Below are positions 22,921 to 34,985 of a stretch of DNA of 64,000 bases, one piece after another. The notes below the pieces were generated by a model that ran no database searches, was not told where the DNA came from, and saw only the letters and a list, made by a program, of their open reading frames with translations. The first letter of the stretch is position 1, and the number at the start of each line of letters is the position of its first letter. The translations under genes and the position numbers were made by a program. Source of the DNA: Monodelphis domestica (taxonomy: Eukaryota; Chordata; Mammalia; Didelphimorphia; Didelphidae); assembly GCF_027887165.1 (NCBI RefSeq), contig NC_077228.1, positions 108,574,043 through 108,638,042 on the forward strand, in the 5' to 3' direction.

Positions 22921-25095
22921 TGTTGTTTTTTTTTTTTAAAGAAAGTAATGGGTTTCCTCACTGGGAGGCTTCAGAGGTTGGATCACCATTTGTCATTTGT
23001 GAGGATTCTTTTTGGCCTTAGATGCAACCTAGATCCATTCCAACTGAGATTTTGTGACATACAACCTTGGTACTATTCATAATTTTATAAGGGAATCTAT
23101 GGAAAGAGAAATGTTTGAAATGGGCACATATTTCCCTTACCCTACTAATTCCAATTCAGGTCTAACCTAACCTCAAGTCAGTTTGCCTAAGATGCCATCT
23201 TGATTAAAATAATTTTTTAAAAACAGATTCTATTTATTCAACAATATGAATATGAAACCTTCATTTAAGTCCAATGCTCATTGTAGCCTGGAAGTCCCCT
23301 AGGTTCCCAAAGACTATTCCATCGGAGGTCAAGTTTCGTTAAGTTCTACCAAGACAGAAAGACTAATTTTAGACTAATTGAGTCTGATAAATGAATGGGT
23401 GACAAGATGTTCAAATGACAAAGCTCAGATATGCTAATCACTAGTAGATTGGCCACTATAAGGTGATTTTTTTTCCCCTTAGATGTACCCAACTAACATG
23501 AAGATGCTATGATCTGTGCCTATGAAATTAAGCATCAGGCACTTAGTATGAGACTAACACTGAAAATACAAATACAAGCAAAGTCTTTAATTTTCTCAGC
23601 TTTAAAATGATAGAATTAGATTATACAAGCTCCCTGTTAGCTCTAATATCCTCTTTATCTGCTCCTCAAGAAGCCTACATTCTAACAAATTACATGTAAA
23701 AGGGTTAGATAAAAAGCAGGGGCAATAGGGAGGGAGAGGTGGAAAAGTCTGTCAAGTCAAGAGCAGAGGCAAATTAGAAATTACATGGTTGGTGAGGATA
23801 CATCCTCAAATGGAGGTTTCTAGGGTTCTCACAATTGGAAAAAGTCTGGGGTGACAATCTCCTGCTTAAAAAGGTAGCAGAGGTAGAGATGAAAGTCTCA
23901 AGTCTAGACATCTGCTTTCCTAAGAATTCTCCCTGATACTCCCTGACACCTGGGGAATATCTCTGCAAATGAGATAAATTCTGGTTTCAAAACTGTAAGC
24001 TTCAGCACGATGAGGTAATTCTTGGGTTGTACAGGTCTTCCGATCAGGGTCCCAGTGTGTCTCTTTCTCCCAGGTGAAATTCACATTTCTGAACTGGAGA
24101 GTTGATGAACAAGCTACCAATTTGAAATGAGTAGTACCCAAACTGGTAATATAAGATCTTGAAATAAGGATGGAATGATCTTACAGTTGATTCACTATAA
24201 CCTGATTAACATAGTGAGGATAGATTATAAGCTTTATTAGAAATAATTCTGCAAGTGAGTTCCTGTACAACTTGGCATGTTTTTCTAAGCAAATAGGAGA
24301 TGGGAAGAGAAAGTTGGGAAGAAATACTTTGAAGCTCAATTTCCCTTAATTTTCATCAGCATTCTACTTTATTTTAATGAGATGTCTATTAATTTGAAGA
24401 CTTCAAAACTCTCAGATATGAGACTAGATGAATTTTATCACAAGTAAAAGAAAACCTACTACAGAATAGCTAAAATCAGTTACGATAGGCATATAATATA
24501 TAACATATATATAGGCAGAAGATATAGTCAGAGGATCTAAACTCAGATCCAGCTTTGTGACTTTTAGGGAAGGTATTTAACCTCTAAAGACTTCAATTTC
24601 CTAAAAAGATGGAATTGGACCAGATTCTACAAAGCTATAATCTTTCATGATACATTCTTCATTACCTAAAGAGGCCTATCATTTTCTATATATTCTATCT
24701 TTTTTTTTATTCTGTCCCTTCCTCTTGGTAGAACTCTATTTTATTAAGCTACATCTCCTAGAAAACATTCTACTAAATAAAAAAAATCCCATAATATATC
24801 CAACTTAAATATAAAATTACTTCAATACTCATGTTTTTTTCATTGTGCAATTCCAAATGGAGTTACAAATTTCACATAGACCAAAGAATTCATCACCTAT
24901 TAATTAACCTCCAGGTAATTAAAACTTTGTTCACTTTATAAGGTTAGTACTTGAATAAGACTTTTTAGTTTGGGAGGAGCTTGAGCTCTACTGGCAGAGC
25001 TTAGAGAATTCAGACCACCTCCATATCACAAGGCATCAAGAATATGAAATACATTAAGATTAATTAGAGATGGAACAATCTTAAGAAATTATTAC
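22921..25095. other. Intergenic, downstream of PPP1R15B
   Basis: No SINE or L1 is obvious, and no coding exon is recognised. A 73-codon minus-strand frame at 23,920-24,141 has no supporting splice sites or known motif. Confidence 0.5.
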
Positions 25096-25104
25096 AAACC
25101 ATTT

Positions 25105-27648
25105 AATAGATGTAAATATTTTTATTACAATTTACAGATTAGTTTTGAACAGTTTATACACAGAAATATAATTTTAGTTATAAAACCCCAACAAACATTT
25201 ACATCAGTCTGGGTTTGTAAAAGTAAATCTAGAGGTTTGCCAGTCTCCTCTAACTTTTACTTTGCAAAATTATATAAAAATAAAATCTGATAATTAGTTA
25301 CACAGTTTTGATTTAAAGTTGAAAATGAAGAGGCGCTCTTTATAGTATTTCAACACTCAGAAACAAGCACATCTCTGTACAAAGTCTCCCACATACTACA
25401 CTGTCGTTTAAAGCACCATTACAATTTTAAAGTTTTTATAAGCTAGAAAAAGTTCCACCAAATTTACACTATGGCTAGAATGAAATTGACAGGACTCTTG
25501 ATTTTTTTTCAAACTCAAACTCAGTTCCCTCTCCTCACAAACCTCAAGCCCAATACTTTCTTAAAAGAGAGGTTTGGGGAGGAAATCCTAACAGAAAAGT
25601 TTATACACACAATTGTAGTGGATTTCCCTGCCCACTCCTCTAAATCCGGGGCAGAGAGGTTGAACATAAAAAGGGCCCAAATGAATATTGTTCTACAATC
25701 CAAGCAAAGTAATGTTCCATAGCCTCCATGTTCACAATAATTACACATTACACAAAGATTTCATTTGTACCAATTAATCCTGTGAAGACATTATGCTTTC
25801 AATTCAAAAAGAATTTCTATGTATTAAAAAATGTGAATAGGGCAAATGATGCATATTTTTCTAAGTAATAAAATGCTATTTGTAATTTTAAGATAGCTTA
25901 TATTTCATAGGTATTATTTTAGCAGATCATACAAGGTATGGTCAGTACTTTAGAAAAAACACTCATCTGTGTTCTGTTCACAAAGTTTACCCTAGTTTAT
26001 TCTTTCCAAATTTTAATGGAGGCCTATTTTGAAAGAAAAAAAAACTTTCTTCAATACTAAAATTTGAAGTATCTTTATGGTAATGTGCTTGGTGTGGATT
26101 TTTAGAGCAAACTAGACATAAATGGAATAGTAACCAGATAGAGGATAAGCTGAGGTAGTAAACCTTTGAGACTTTGTCTAATCCACTAGTTCCTAATCTA
26201 AAGAATTCTCTCCCACATGTAATCAAGTTTGATATGGAGATCTTTTCTCCTACCCATGTCTTCCATTAACTATAAGAGGAGTAAAAATTGAGACTGTCCT
26301 TTAAATATTCAGTTAACGTTCCCTCGACAAAACAAATGCACACACTCAAAGAACAAACAGAAACAAGCTCAATCACTGCACAAGCATAGAAATACAGATA
26401 ACCTTTGGACTAAGGTATTACTTACATTGTCTAGTTGTTAGTCTACAGTACTTTCCTTTCTCAAAAGGAATCAGGCCGTACCAATTTATTTGCCACTTCT
26501 TTGACACAAACTTGGAGAGTGACTGAAGTCTATATATATTCCAACATTGGGATTTTGGAAATTTCAAAACTGCCAGTTTCCAAATTCACAGTGTTACCCT
26601 GACAAGTTTTCAAAGTGACAGTGCTGAGGCATGATATTAATAACACTGGTTTTTTTTCTTTTAAGAAGATAAGCAATCAAACCAAATCGCTCCATGAACT
26701 CTTTCACCCTCTGCCCAGCAAAATTCAGCCAGGTTTAAGTTTAAAAAATAAAGCAAGCTTGTGCAATGGTACTTATTATGCTTTTTAGAGATTTTGGAAG
26801 TTAAAATTTTATGCCAATCAATTTTTTCCTTTAAAAAAATTAAAATCTAATATAGTGAGGAAACGTATGAAAAATGTAAAGAACCTTCTTTAAAGAGACT
26901 GGATTTGCATTGCAGACTCTAATTTTCATATGTGAAAAGTTACAATTCATGGGTAAAGATAGAGCTTTCCAAAAGTAGATTAACAATATTGTCTGTAATA
27001 AAATTTCAATTTGCCACTTATATCTCCTTTAACAAAATACAAATCATGAGACAATTTTTTTTTAATTTAGCAGTAGTATAAGCAAGACTGATTTCTTAGC
27101 CTTAAGGCAAGAGGGCAATATTTAAGCAGGTAGGAAAAACTATAACAGAATATACAAGAGCCTATTTTCTTTTTGTTGGAGTGAAAAAATAAAGTATAAA
27201 GAGCACAAAGACTTTAAACAGGCATATATACTTTAAATTAGAACTGAAAATGGGCTTTGAACCCTTATAAATATTGTTTCCCTTCAAAGTTTAAAAAGTG
27301 CAAAATTACAACTTAATAGGTCCCCTCTTCTTCACCCCCCCAAAAAAAATCAAAACACATTCAACTTACATAATATAATTAATTTCAAGAAAGTAAGAAT
27401 TTTTTAAAAGTCACACACCCCACACGCCTATCCTTCATTAAGAGGTCTTATTTCAACAAAACCAGACACACACTTCAAAGGAGGTTTTTGTTGCACACAG
27501 GTAACATTGAGTTGTGGGCACTGCATCCAAATTTCATTCTTTCAGAAATTAAAGAACAGCTGCCAACTTCTACTTTTAAAAGGAAGACACCTCTTATGTT
27601 AAGAGGTAGTGTTATTAGTGGGGCAAGAGGACTATCATCTTCCAATCA
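25105..27648 (-). other. PPP1R15B: PPP1R15B 3'UTR
   Basis: About 2.5 kb following the stop codon is free of the SINEs and L1 that fill the flanking DNA. A long 3'UTR is expected of this gene in mammals. The proposed end rests on the distal AATAAA at 25,126-25,121. Nearer minus-strand AATAAA signals also exist, so shorter forms are likely. Confidence 0.65.
25121..25126 (-). terminator. PPP1R15B: Distal polyadenylation signal of PPP1R15B
   Basis: AATAAA on the minus strand (TTTATT on plus), at the far end of the repeat-free stretch. Cleavage would fall near 25,100. Confidence 0.5.
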
Positions 27649-27861
27649 CTAGAAAACATTAAATCTTTTGTAGTATGTTTCCTGGAGTTTGTTAAAAATT
27701 TTCTGTCTGTGCTCAAATGTCAAGCAGTATCCAATAGCATCTTCTGTTTCTTGAATTCGTTTCTGGAACCGACATCCATCCCTGGCTAATTCTTCCCAGG
27801 GTCCTTTTCGATCTTCATCGCTACTTATGTAATACTCAGTAACTTCTTCAAGAAAGGTTAC
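27649..27861 (-). CDS. PPP1R15B: PPP1R15B exon 2 (C-terminal PP1/actin-binding segment)
   Basis: The exon follows a good acceptor (TTTTGTCTGTGTAG) and encodes 70 residues and TAG at 27,651-27,649. It begins [13 protein letters not shown] and continues [17 protein letters not shown], ending YYKRFNVF. This is the conserved core shared with PPP1R15A/GADD34. VTF completes the RVxF docking motif, and the following residues contact PP1 and G-actin, which together give selectivity for phosphorylated eIF2alpha. The exon joins exon 1 in phase 0, with no frame change, giving a 713-residue protein, the same length as human CReP. Confidence 0.97.
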   Translation of the reverse strand, partial: VTFLEEVTEYYISSDEDRKGPWEELARDGCRFQKRIQETEDAIGYCLTFEHRQKIFNKLQETYYKRFNVF

Positions 27862-29089
27862 CTACACAGACAAAATTATTTATTTTAAAATTCAAACTAA
27901 ACATGTAAGCACTTTTGATACTCTATGAACACAGTTATCAAGTCAATATTGTAGTTAGTCCTATTCTATGCTATGATACTACAATCATCATATTCAAACT
28001 GACCTCCCTCACAGGTTTATAAAAGTATGAGGGAATCTCATAGGGTCTCAGCTTACCCACTGGAATAATCTCTACCAAACGCAAATTGGCACATTCTCTG
28101 TAATCCTGGTAACTTGCCTTGAAAAGTAAGGGAGTTGAACAACTTGCTCAGGATCACAAAGGCTACCTGGCACAAAAGTGGGCCTTGAACTTAGGTCTTC
28201 TTGGCTCTGAGGCCCTCTCTAAAACACTACCAGGCTGGCATGGAAGAAATTAGAAAATCCTGGCTGAACAATATCTAGACAAAGACTGGAATTTTTTTTA
28301 AAAATGTGGATGTCTTATGTTTTATTTAGCTTTCATAGATAACATCAGTCCAAATGGGATTCCTAAATTTCCAAACTTAATCTCTGGGGATTTGTTCCCA
28401 GTTTTCGTAGGAAACACATAAAATATCTTTTGCCGATGACAATATTTTTCTAAATTATATATTGTAAAAAGTAAGCATTCATTTGCCTGGAATGTTAGGA
28501 GTTTTAAGCTGACTCAAAGGTTTTTGTAATTTTTTTTAGTGTATTGATTAAAACTATGTTTTTAAAAAGTAACATACATATGAGAGATCAGAATAAAGTT
28601 TTGGAGCAATATGGTTAAATATTAATTAGGTTTAATTTTCCTCAGTTACTTAGGTTCATTAATAATTTTTATAAAATAAAAATAAAATTTTGTGAAAATA
28701 CTCTTAAAACTTAAAAATATATCAGTGCCTTTTAGTAAAGCTTCATTTACCAATGTAAAACTGACACCTAAAAACAACTTAATAAAAATGTAGAAGAGCA
28801 TTATTTATGATACAGCAAAAAAAAGAACATGGGAAATGGAGTCAGAAGCCACAGATTTAAATCCTGTCACTGCTACCTAATACTACATGACTGGTTCTGT
28901 TTCCTCAACAGTAGAAATGAAGTAAATTGAATCTTCTTAAAGACCCTCCTCCCAACTCTAAATCCTATGAAAACTCCTATGTAAAACAGAACCAATAACA
29001 ATAACAAAGTAACATCCGTATAGTGCTTTTAAGATAGAAATACAAACAATCCCCATTTTTCTCTAAAATAATTACTTTTCAACTAATTT

Positions 29090-29480
29090 TTTTGTTGTTC
29101 AGTCATGTCCAACTCTGAGACCCATGGCATAATGTCTCTGGGGTTTTCTTCCCAAAGATAACAGTGGTTTGCCATAGGCCTAGGAGGCAACTAAGTGGCT
29201 CAGTGGATAGAGTACTGGACAACCCTGGGGGCAAACAACTTAACTTCTGATTGCCTGACAAAAAGGATCCACTGGATCAATTGGAGACAAAGGCAAAACT
29301 ACTCTAGGATCTTTGCCAAAAAAACCCCAAATGAGGTCAGGAAGAGCTCCACATGATTGAACAACAACAACAATCTCCAGGGGATTACAGAAAACAGAAG
29401 TTAAGTGACTTGGCCAGGATCACATGGCTGGAAAGTGTCAGAGGCTGAATTTTAACTCTAACTTTTAGGACTCAAGCTGT
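29090..29480 (-). mobile_element. Type B SINE (minus) split by a plus-strand type B SINE
   Basis: The outer minus copy occupies 29,090-29,180 (TTGTTGTTCAGTCATGTCC) and about 29,375-29,480. The inner plus copy at about 29,181-29,372 ends CATGATTGAACAACAACAAC. Confidence 0.7.
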
Positions 29481-30017
29481 AAAATTATAATGACTAAGCC
29501 TGGCTCCAAATAAAAGATATTAAAAGACACCTTCCTCTCATTCCTTTGCAGAAAGAGAGGGGTTCACTCCCATGGAATAATGCATAAAGTCATGATTTTT
29601 TTAGATGTCAATTGGTTCTTCTTAACCTTTTACTTTAATACTCTTTTTTATTCTTTGTTGTAAAAGATGACTCTTGTAGGAGGTAAGGGAGACATGGGGT
29701 GATATAGCTAATGCAAAAAGACAAAAGATATCAACAAAATTCTATTAAAAAGATATGTTGGTACAATGTTCTACTACTTAAAATTCTATTCACTGTATAG
29801 GCAAATGAAACTTTGAATAACAGCTAAATTATTTAATGTGCTCAAAGTAGACATATGGGGACAAAATTATAATCAAGCTGAATTTAAAAATAATCACTGA
29901 ATTTGAAAATAAATACAAAATTATTTGTAAATTTTTTACTTCATAAAGAGTAAAATATTATTGGATAAGCAATAGAATCCCAGGTCCTTTATAAATGCTT
30001 TAATATAGTGCTTTTAT

Positions 30018-30092
30018 AGTGCTATATTATATATATTATGTATTATAGTACTATATTATAATATAGCCTTTATACTGCTATAATATAGCACT
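30018..30092. repeat. AT-rich inverted repeats
   Basis: AGTGCTATATTATA at 30,018-30,031 is an exact inverted repeat of 30,079-30,092. Between them CTATATTATAATATAG at 30,051-30,066 is a perfect 16-bp palindrome. Confidence 0.85.
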
Positions 30093-30451
30093 CTACTTAA
30101 GATATCAAACTCCAATATGTAAATATCTGCCTTAAAGCACCTTCAATAGTTACATCAGCCAATCCCATTGTGGCTCACCACTTTCATTCCTTTTACATCA
30201 GGCCAAAGAATGCCCCTGAGTATAATTACCAGGTATTGTAATATAATACTAGATATTGCATCCAGGTCATTATTCATTTCTTGGGTCACTGGGAAGAATG
30301 TTACAAAGGCCTTTCAAACTAAATCTCTTACTTTTAAGACCTGTGCAACCCTGGGCAAATCACTGGGCTTCAATCTGTTCATCAGTAAAATATAGAGGGG
30401 TTCCTTTTCTACAGAATTACAACAGAGAGAGGGTTCAAGATACCTTAATAA

Positions 30452-30483
<32 letters not shown>
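30452..30483. repeat. (TG)n microsatellite
   Basis: About 15 TG units in the PPP1R15B intron. Confidence 0.95.
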
Positions 30484-30486
<3 letters not shown>

Positions 30487-31120
30487 CAGCATAAGAGTTA
30501 TAATGACTCAAGCACCTCTCTCCTTATCATTACCCACCCCCTCCACTACCAAAGAGTGACAAAAAACAAATATGGACAATAATTCATTCACTGAACCAAG
30601 TGCAAAGTTCACAACTTTTGAAACTAAAGGATTTTTTTTTCTCTATCAAGGAATTTGAGAGTTGAAAGGAATGTTCTTTAAGGATCTCCCAAAACCAATC
30701 ACTTCAATTTACAAATGAAGAAACCAGAGACTTAGAATTAACTAACTTAATTAAGATCATGCTGCTAATAAGTTATACGACTGGGACAAAAGCAGTTTCT
30801 CATCAAATTCTGTGAATTAATTTCACCAGATTAAGTAAATACTTAACATTTTAATATTATTTGTGGTATTTTGAGAAAATGTCTCTCAAATATCCCAGAA
30901 AAATGAAGGCCTAATGATAGGGGTTAAATTTCCTGAACCAAGAATTTACTGTACACTCTAGAAACTCCAAGATGGAGTAGAAAGAGACCAAAACCCTTAT
31001 ATGGTCAAAGGAGATCATTGAAGAGCCTCAGGCCCAGTCCCTTCTCTTCCTGGGGAAAAAAAAAGGTGGGGAAATACTGGTTTTAGTGATCAAAGCAATT
31101 TGAAAATTTCAGATTAAGGA

Positions 31121-31320
31121 GGGCGGCTGGGTAGTGGATTGAGAGTCAGGCCTAGAGACAGGAGGTCCTAGGTTCAAATCTAGCCTCAGACACTTCCCAG
31201 CTGTGTGACCCTGGGCAAGTCACTTAACCCCCATTGCCTAGCCCTTACCACTCTTCTGCCTTGGAGCCAGTACACAGTATTGACTCCAAGATGGAAGGTA
31301 AGGGTTTAAAAAAAAAAATT
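31121..31320 (+). mobile_element. Type A SINE
   Basis: Well preserved plus-strand copy in the PPP1R15B intron, with all hallmark blocks (TGTGACCCTGGGCAAGTCAC) and a short A tail. Confidence 0.95.
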
Positions 31321-32274
31321 TTTAAGATAAGCTCACCAAAAACAAAAAAACCAGAGTTTTGTTATTAATTAGCAGAAATCAGAAGTCTTTGCCTTTAGAG
31401 ATAACAGAATCAAAGAAGGATATCCAGGGAGACAGGACTACTTGTTTTTTTTCTAATGAGGTGGTAAAATAATGTACTTTTAGGAACTAGTTTGGTAGTA
31501 AAAGTCTCACCACAGGTCCAGGAGGAAGAAATAATTCAAGATATTTACAAACAAATAACTATAATCGGCTTTTATGTATTGGCTATTATTGGCATGCCAC
31601 ACTATTTCTAACATTTCATATTTAAAGCAACTAATTTAATCAAAACCAAGTTTTTACACATTAGCAACTGTGGTAGGAAAACAATTATTTTTACACTTAA
31701 AAATGTCAAATACACACACAATAATCCAGTCTTACACTTTATTACCACCATCCTTAAACTTCTGAAAACAAATGTGAAAATAAAAATTTACAAAAGATGT
31801 CCCATATAGTAAAATAGTATACCCATTTCACTAAAACAGCATTTTTCCAAATCAATTTGGTTCACACAATATAAATTCATAATACCTGGAAAAATGATAT
31901 TTTTGTAAACAAGTGTCATTTAATGCTCTTGTACCCTGCAAACAATGAAAAAATGAAAATCCAGAAAACAGGAAGTGCCTCATGAGTTCAGTAAGGAATT
32001 TCCACTTAATTGTACTAAACTGACCTTATTGAACCTGGATTGTGAACTTCGGATAGAAAATATTATTTCTATGTGTAATTATGTTGTAGTTTATAATAAT
32101 GGGTAAGCCACATACAAAAATGGCACTTTGTTATTAATTTATGTCACATTAGGCTATTTTCTTTGGAATAAAAATAATTACCTAACCATGAGAAAAAACA
32201 TAAATGGGCCATTAGCTATTTCTTAACCCAAAAGTTAGAAAAACACTCCCTAAGGGAATAATGAGGAAACGTAC

Positions 32275-34203
32275 CTTTTTTCTTCTGGTAGCTGTGTGTT
32301 TTTCTCCAGAAAGAATCCCATACTGGACAAAGTCAGTGATTCCAGTCTCTGGACTCCCTAACAGCTGTACCTTACAACTAAGTAAGGCATGACCCCGTGA
32401 GATGGCTGAAGACTCAGTTCGTATATTTGAGTCACATTCGTCTTTCCCTTTTTTCCCTGCTGTCTGAAAAGGTGCTTTAAAATTAAAAGGATTGTAGGGG
32501 TCATCGGAGTTACTGAAAGAGTTCCAGAGTTTTAAGTTCTCTGCTTCATCTGCACTAGATTCCCAATCATCCTCTTCTCCAGAGCAATGATCAGGAGAAC
32601 GAGGTGGGCTTTCAGTCCAAGAATCCTCTCCATCAGACTTTTCAGGAGAGTCATCCTCTGAATTGTAATGGTCTCCACTAATAGTTGTAGCAGCAGTTTG
32701 AATTGTCGCTGTAAAGTTTTGAGGGTTGTAAGGATCTATACTGTAGAAAGAGTTCCAAAGGAGGAGGCCTTCAGAATGCCGTTTACCAGAGTCTGATTCT
32801 GAAAGAGAACCATCACTATCAAAACCATCATCTTCAACCTCTTCATCCCAATCCTCACCCTCAGACTCAGTACTTGTCTCCTGGTCACTAGATGCACCTC
32901 CCAAAATATAATCTATCAATTTGTTACTACATGCAGGTCTTGCATAAATAGGAAGGTCATCTTCTGTATCTGAGCTGTCAACCACATTCTGCTGAATACC
33001 CACGATGTTTCTCTCTAATGATGGATTACAAGTTGTCCAGTTGTCTGTAGAGTCCTGTTTTGCCAAAAGTGAGGGAATCTCTGTAATCAACAACCCAATC
33101 TTTTTCTCAGCAGTTGGATCCTCTGAGCCCTCTACAAGAGCCTCTGAGCCGGGAACACACTGTCCCAAACTCTCACTACAACATCCAGATTTCAAAGCTT
33201 GGCTCAGGTCAATGCGAAGCAGGTTGTGCTCCTCTTCCAGGCTGTGATAGCCGTGATCCTGGTCAGGAGTGGGCAGTGCTTGACCCTTGCTGGCCTGCTG
33301 CAAAAATTCCAGACGTTTCATTCGAAGGTGGTGGATTTCTGGCAGACCCTCTTTAGAGAGGGGTGACTTGTGTGGAAAGCCCTGCCAGGTAGATCCAGAA
33401 CTCTCTGCATTCAGTGGCTGGGGCTGGTGACTCTGGTCAGCAGCCAAAAAGCAGCTTTCTAGAGTTAGTGTCTGTAAGTCGCCCCTCTCTGAACTCTCAA
33501 AACTTTTTTGACAGGTGAGCTCTACGTGAGACAGGCAGTTCAGCCCGGCAGGGTTCAGCACATAGGAGACCACATTGAAATTGTTGAAAGGCTCAAGGTT
33601 TAGAGCCCCATTAGCCGTAGAACAAAGTTCCTTGTCCGGGAACAGATGGGCCTGGAGGCTGCTTTGCACCAGCTCGGCTCCCCACAACTGCTGCTGCAAG
33701 AGGAGAGAGTGCGTTGCTGGGTCCAAAGGCCCTCCTTTGCCCTCAAGTTCCAGTCCTAGATCAGAGGAGCCGCACTGCCAATGGATGCCCTCCTCCAACC
33801 ATTTCAGGGGGGCGGCAGTGGGGTCGTCCGGGGGGCAGTCAAAGCTGGCAGCCTTCTGGGTGACGGGAACAGCGGTGGGGTCATCTCCTCGGCCTCTCAA
33901 GACCCTCTTCCCTGAGGCCAGCTCCAGCCAGCGGCTTGGGATCATGCCCCCCAGCAGCTGACCCCACAGCAGCAGCTTCTGCAGCAGGCCGGGCAGAGGC
34001 GCCAGGAACTGCGAAAGCAACGCAAGCCAGGCTCTGGCCTGGCGCCCTGGGTCCGCGCTCTTCTCGCCGGCAGAGGGGGCAGAGCACGGGGCACATGCAG
34101 CTGACTGCGCCCGGTGAGGACGCACGAAAAAGGGCAGTCGGAACCAGGAGACCGCAGCAGACGCGGGCTGCTCTCGGGGCCCACGCTGGGCTCCAGGCTC
34201 CAT
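32275..34203 (-). CDS. PPP1R15B: PPP1R15B exon 1 (CReP, eIF2alpha phosphatase regulator)
   Basis: The exon encodes residues 1-643 of the constitutive PP1 regulatory subunit that keeps eIF2alpha dephosphorylated. The start is placed at the ATG at 34,203 ([12 protein letters not shown]), because human CReP also begins MEPG and the resulting total is 713 residues. The frame stays open upstream, but only through GC-rich leader. Residues about 58-95 are strongly hydrophobic or amphipathic ([18 protein letters not shown]), matching the family's ER-membrane-associating helix. An acidic stretch ([18 protein letters not shown]) is followed by two internal repeats of the type LWNSF...DPYNP.NF.A..QTA around residues 482-506 and 559-583, a signature of PPP1R15 proteins. 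The exon ends ...RRKK with Lys643, the first residue of the KVTF PP1-docking motif, at the GTACGT donor. Confidence 0.97.
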
Positions 34204-34265
34204 GGCCTCGACGGGGCGATCACTCAGGGGCGCGGGGAGGGGACAGGGCACGACTTGAGCGACGC

Positions 34266-34433
34266 TCACACAGCCTCTGCAGGGCTGAGCGGCAGGGCCG
34301 CTGCTCCAGGCCGACGATGATGCTCCGCGGCCCGGCAGGGGCGCCATGGGGGAAAGCGGCGGTGACGGCGGCGGTCCGAGGGCCAAAGTCCGGCAGGATG
34401 AGCGCAGGCGGCGGCTGGGGAGGCGGAGTCCAT
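34266..34433 (-). promoter_or_regulatory. Candidate 55-codon uORF in the PPP1R15B leader
   Basis: The ATG at 34,433 lies in a strong context (CGCCATGG), and its frame ([15 protein letters not shown]...) stops at TGA 34,268-34,266, 62 bases before the main ATG. It uses a different frame from the main CDS. Human PPP1R15B is known to resist eIF2alpha phosphorylation through upstream ORFs, so a real regulatory role is plausible. The peptide itself is not known to be conserved. Confidence 0.5.
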
Positions 34434-34481
34434 GGCGAAGGGGAGAACAGGGAGCCCCTGATGGGCTGGGACAAAGCTGCC

Positions 34482-34508
34482 TCAGGCAGGCGAAAGACCC
34501 GCCACCAT
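34482..34508 (-). promoter_or_regulatory. Candidate 8-codon uORF in the PPP1R15B leader
   Basis: ATG at 34,508, peptide MVAGLSPA, then TGA. The context is weak (T at -3). It would be the first ATG on a transcript that starts near 34,660. Confidence 0.35.
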
Positions 34509-34985
34509 AAAGAGGACCCCGCCGGCGGTGGCTTCTTCCAGACAGGCCGAGGAGCCGCCCTAAAGCGGCGGCAACAGAAGGCGGCAGTGACAGAGAACCC
34601 GGAAGACGACAGGCGCCCAGGCGGAGAGAGAACCAAAATGGCCGCAGGACCGGCGTCGAGACGGGACAGCCCGCAGCGAACTGGGACTGAGCACGACAGG
34701 GCGCGCCAGCCGCACGTCGTCGCCTCTTGGCCGCACGCCGACGAACGTCAGCCGCTAGCACACGGGTGGGAGGGGCTTTTCTCGCCTTCATCCGGGCCTC
34801 CTCGCGCTGGTCCCACCCCTTCCCGCCTCCAATCCTCTCCTCTTCCTTCTTCCCAGAGTTAGACCCACCCCCCGGCGTCCATCTGGCTGGTGCGCTGGGG
34901 TTGCATCAGCCGGGCTGGGAGCATGCGCGCGTGCGCAGTAGGTGCTCCCCGGTCTCCAAGGAGACCAGCCCTCCCGTCCTCGAGG

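Larger units (their letters stand above)
27862..32274 (-). other. PPP1R15B: PPP1R15B intron 1
   Basis: A 4.4 kb GT-AG intron (GTACGT donor, TGTAG acceptor). It holds MIR-like SINEs near 28,110-28,240 and 28,830-28,980, nested type B SINEs at 29,090-29,480, an AT-rich palindromic block at 30,018-30,092, a (TG)n run at 30,452-30,483 and a type A SINE at 31,121-31,320. The 31.4-32.2 kb part near the donor has no repeats that I recognise. Confidence 0.9.
33580..34985 (-). promoter_or_regulatory. PPP1R15B: CpG island and promoter of PPP1R15B
   Basis: GC- and CpG-rich sequence covers the 5' half of exon 1, the leader and the upstream flank, in contrast with the AT-rich surroundings. A YY1-type motif (sense strand GCGGCCATTTTGG, 34,634-34,645 region) in the orientation usual just downstream of start sites suggests transcription begins near 34,650-34,670. 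An NRF1-like GCATGCGCGCGTGCGCA lies at 34,921-34,937, and a palindrome GGTCTCCAAGGAGACC at 34,951-34,966. I see no TATA box. Confidence 0.75.

Noticed and set aside
23920-24141. A 73-codon minus-strand frame with protein-like wording
   Set aside because: No recognisable family, splice sites or neighbouring exons; could be chance.
34220-34636. A 138-codon frame overlapping the PPP1R15B leader
   Set aside because: It has no ATG at its start (a TTG would be needed) and runs through GC-rich leader. Only the ATG-started uORFs were kept.
34204-34791. N-terminal extension of PPP1R15B by up to 196 residues in the same frame
   Set aside because: The frame is open, but the far upstream ATG at 34,791 lies above the inferred transcription start, the composition is leader-like, and the MEPG start gives exactly the human length of 713.
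33936-34862. A 308-codon open frame antisense to PPP1R15B exon 1
   Set aside because: It lies in the CpG island, where stop codons are rare in all frames. The protein is Arg/Gly/Ala/Pro-rich with no domain, and there are no splice sites or conservation clues.
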